From positions 1 to 31,258 of the IMG/VR virus record IMGVR_UViG_3300010148_002489: a stretch of 31,258 nucleotides of DNA, one strand, 5' to 3'. The notes under the pieces are model-generated. The model did not search any database. It saw only the letters and a list, made by a program, of their open reading frames with translations, and was not told where the DNA came from. This DNA comes from a virus. The first letter of the stretch is position 1. Every line of letters starts with the position of its first letter. The position numbers were made by a program, and so were the translations under genes. Positions 29,862-31,258 of the stretch are shown here, in pieces.

Positions 29862-30058
29862 AAGCAATAATTCAGTTTGAAATTCCAGATTCAAAAGATT
29901 CTCAAAAAGACAAAGAGAAATTAATTCAAGATATTGTAAATATTGTAGATGAATGGCTCAAAGGCGAAAGAATTATTAATATAGATTTTATTCAAACTTA
30001 TGAAAACAATAAAACGAACGATTTTATTGATTGGGAAGCTGATACAACTCTTAATTGA
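29858..30058 (+). CDS. small hypothetical protein (66 aa)
   Basis: An acidic product beginning with the strand KAIIQFEIPDSKDSQKDKEK and containing a helix DIVNIVDEWLKGE. No family recognised. It overlaps the previous gene by four bases and the following small membrane-protein gene by 59 bases in another frame. Confidence 0.6.
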   Translation: MKAIIQFEIPDSKDSQKDKEKLIQDIVNIVDEWLKGERIINIDFIQTYENNKTNDFIDWEADTTLN

Positions 30059-30173
30059 CGCAATATTTGGATTAGCAATTACATTGATAACAATTATCAT
30101 TGTTTTTCCCCTATCATTTTTGTATCAACGCGTAAAAGTCGCTTATTACGAGATAAAAGAGCTATTAGAGTAA
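30000..30173 (+). CDS. small membrane protein (57 aa)
   Basis: The ATG at 30000 opens a frame that overlaps the preceding gene by 59 bases and ends before the R3 gap. It encodes a basic N-terminus, one long hydrophobic helix at about 17-42 (IDAIFGLAITLITIIIVF), and an amphipathic tail VKVAYYEIKELLE. A single-pass inner-membrane protein is likely. The role is unknown; it may be an anti-host or superinfection-related peptide. Confidence 0.55.
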   Translation: MKTIKRTILLIGKLIQLLIDAIFGLAITLITIIIVFPLSFLYQRVKVAYYEIKELLE

Positions 30174-30184
30174 AAATACGCTTG

Positions 30185-30220
30185 TTTTCCTGCGATTTCC
30201 TGCATTTTTAAGATTTTTAC
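30185..30220. repeat. intergenic element R3
   Basis: TTTTCCTGCGATTT (30185-30198) is shared with R1 and all but its first T with R2. A second CCTGCATTTTTAAGA follows directly, giving a tandem form. It lies in the 111-base gap before the nuclease genes and about 30 bases upstream of a TAnnTTTG box. Confidence 0.65.
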
Positions 30221-30250
30221 ATATTAGACGTCCAAACTAACATTTTTTTA

Positions 30251-30258
30251 TATCTTTG
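30251..30258 (+). promoter_or_regulatory. Bacteroidota-type promoter -7 box (TATCTTTG)
   Basis: This matches TAnnTTTG and lies 27 bases before the VRR-NUC start, so transcription would begin near 30265. A T-rich tract precedes it; no clear TTG at the -33 position was found. Confidence 0.6.
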
Positions 30259-30284
30259 CGCCGTATTCATAATCTTTACCTAGT

Positions 30285-30689
30285 ATGTCGGAAGCACAAT
30301 TACAAACAAATGTCGTAAAATACCTGAGATTCCAATATCCGCAAGTAATATATTGTGCATCGCTTGGTGGTCAATACCAGCGATACCCCAGCCAAAGAAA
30401 TAAGGCAAAAGCCACTGGTTATGTAAAGGGGTTTCCTGACTTAGGTATCTATGAGCCAATAGGGCGGTATGCGGGTTTATTTATTGAGATAAAAGAAAAG
30501 GGATACCCTACAAAAGAACAAAAAGATTGGATTACTAAATTAAACAAAAGAGGATACTACGCTTGTATAGGAAAAGGCTTTGATTCTACTATTAAGATAA
30601 TAGATGATTACCTTAACGATAATATAGGCAATGAAGAAGATATCAGACAAACAGAAGATAATAAACAAAGAGTTAAAGAGAGTATATAA
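30285..30689 (+). CDS. VRR-NUC domain nuclease
   Basis: The 134-residue protein matches the stand-alone VRR-NUC nucleases (PD-(D/E)xK fold) found in many phages. GYVKGFPDLGIY at 45-56 contains D52, and LFIEIK at 65-70 contains the catalytic E68 and K70; Q79 follows in KEQKDW. Such enzymes cut branched or structured DNA and may help recombination, packaging or host-DNA degradation. It is the first gene after the R3/promoter gap and overlaps the next gene by 59 bases. Confidence 0.9.
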   Translation: MSEAQLQTNVVKYLRFQYPQVIYCASLGGQYQRYPSQRNKAKATGYVKGFPDLGIYEPIGRYAGLFIEIKEKGYPTKEQKDWITKLNKRGYYACIGKGFDSTIKIIDDYLNDNIGNEEDIRQTEDNKQRVKESI

Positions 30690-30984
30690 AGAGATAGCAG
30701 ATACTAGACCTCATTATTGTTCTGGATGTGGTAGGGGAGACCTACCCCTCAGTCATTCCCATATAATACCCCGTAGTCGTAGGAGAGATTTAATAACAGA
30801 CCCTCGCAATATAACTTATCATTGCCTAGGGGGGATAGATGGTAGGAAAGGATGTCACGAACTATGGGAGGGTTGTATAGAAGATAAACAAAAGCTATTA
30901 GACTATGGGGATAATATGGAATACATCCTTGAAGTAGATACTGAATACTACTACATACTAACTGAATTAAACTCTGATGCCTAA
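30631..30984 (+). CDS. HNH-like / zinc-finger protein
   Basis: The product (117 aa) has C30-x2-C33, then SHSHIIPRSRRRDLITDPRNITYHCLGG at about 41-68, and C75-H76. This arrangement (CxxC, a His-rich HIIPRS core, an Asn at 60, then a C/H pair) is like HNH nucleases of Bacteroidota phages. It may nick DNA during packaging or act in recombination. The overlap with the VRR-NUC gene and the neighbouring HNH gene indicates a nuclease cluster. Confidence 0.78.
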   Translation: MKKISDKQKIINKELKRVYKEIADTRPHYCSGCGRGDLPLSHSHIIPRSRRRDLITDPRNITYHCLGGIDGRKGCHELWEGCIEDKQKLLDYGDNMEYILEVDTEYYYILTELNSDA

Positions 30985-31258
30985 CTTCCCTAAGACAAAG
31001 AGAAGACCTTGGATACCAAAGAGAGAGAGAACCTCTCAAGGATTAAAGCCTGCTTCACGCTCAACTGATGAACACATCGCCTTTTATAATTCTAAGCGAT
31101 GGAGAAGCCTTAGAAACTATTATATACAGATGAATCCTCTATGTGAGTTATGTGAGAAAGCTGGCTATGTTATATCAGGACAATGCGTAGACCATATCGA
31201 ACCGATGCGTTTTGGTGGTTCAAAGACCTCATTAGATAACCTCCAGACATTATGTAAT
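30977..31258 (+). CDS. HNH endonuclease, cut by the window edge
   Basis: The ORF starts at the ATG at 30977, overlapping the previous gene by 8 bases, and is open to the last base (94 residues). It has the N-terminal HNH-phage pattern FYNSKRWRSLRNYYIQMNPLCELC at about 37-59, VDHIEPMRFGG at 71-81 and LDNLQTLC at 86-93, so C56, C59, H73 and N88 are the metal and catalytic positions. The last C/H part expected after LQTLC is missing because the window ends. Such HNH proteins (HK97 gp74-like) help terminase cut DNA. Confidence 0.88.
   Translation, partial: MPNFPKTKRRPWIPKRERTSQGLKPASRSTDEHIAFYNSKRWRSLRNYYIQMNPLCELCEKAGYVISGQCVDHIEPMRFGGSKTSLDNLQTLCN

Overview
The window is a tailed-phage genome segment (Caudoviricetes) from a Bacteroidota host, probably a flavobacterium. 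Supporting signs are the low GC content, starts preceded by A/T-rich 'AAAATTATG'-like contexts rather than strong Shine-Dalgarno sites, several TAnnTTTG promoter-like boxes, and Bacteroidota-phage-like small proteins. Every gene I can support lies on the + strand, with many 1-4 bp stop/start overlaps. The tail genes (TP901-type tube, gpG/gpGT chaperones, one tape measure protein, no sheath) indicate a siphovirus. I see no integrase, repressor, DNA polymerase, primase or helicase, so it is probably lytic and relies on host replication. The right edge cuts an HNH gene and the left edge carries a 74-bp perfect inverted repeat that may be an assembly or amplification artefact, so the segment may not be a finished genome.

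Layout. (1) 141-3778: a 7-deazaguanine DNA-modification cassette: QueD, QueE, a small ORF, a phosphoribosyltransferase-FolE fusion, QueC and a DpdA-like DNA transglycosylase. Together these can make preQ0 from GTP and put it into DNA. (2) 3794-10458: ParB-like protein, small membrane protein, P27-type small and large terminases, HK97 portal, a prohead protease with a very long acidic insert, and the HK97-fold capsid. (3) 10690-20356: head-tail connectors, tail terminator, tail tube, tail assembly chaperones with a probable -1 frameshift, tape measure, and a 1194-residue baseplate/tail-tip protein. (4) 20356-21929: lysis region with a holin-like peptide, M15 endolysin, a second small membrane protein and a calcineurin-like phosphoesterase, ending at a strong terminator. 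(5) 22277-24241: an amidoligase next to a stand-alone class II glutamine amidotransferase. (6) 24241-30173: small early-type genes, an ssDNA-binding/replication-type protein, a DnaA domain-IV-like protein, HTH proteins, a gamma-glutamylcyclotransferase-like protein, a PP-loop (PAPS-reductase-like) enzyme and short ORFs. (7) 30285-31258: VRR-NUC nuclease and two HNH-type proteins.

The most interesting theme is the combination of a complete preQ0-to-DNA pathway with a separate amide-chemistry set (amidoligase, glutamine amidotransferase, gamma-glutamylcyclotransferase-like protein, PP-loop enzyme). Either the second set makes or removes a gamma-glutamyl/amide tag on an unknown target, or part of it, especially the glutamine amidotransferase, further modifies the 7-deazaguanine base, as the amidotransferase domain of Gat-QueC does in archaeosine synthesis. 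A family of related noncoding elements recurs in four gene gaps and probably marks the regulatory boundaries of the modules.
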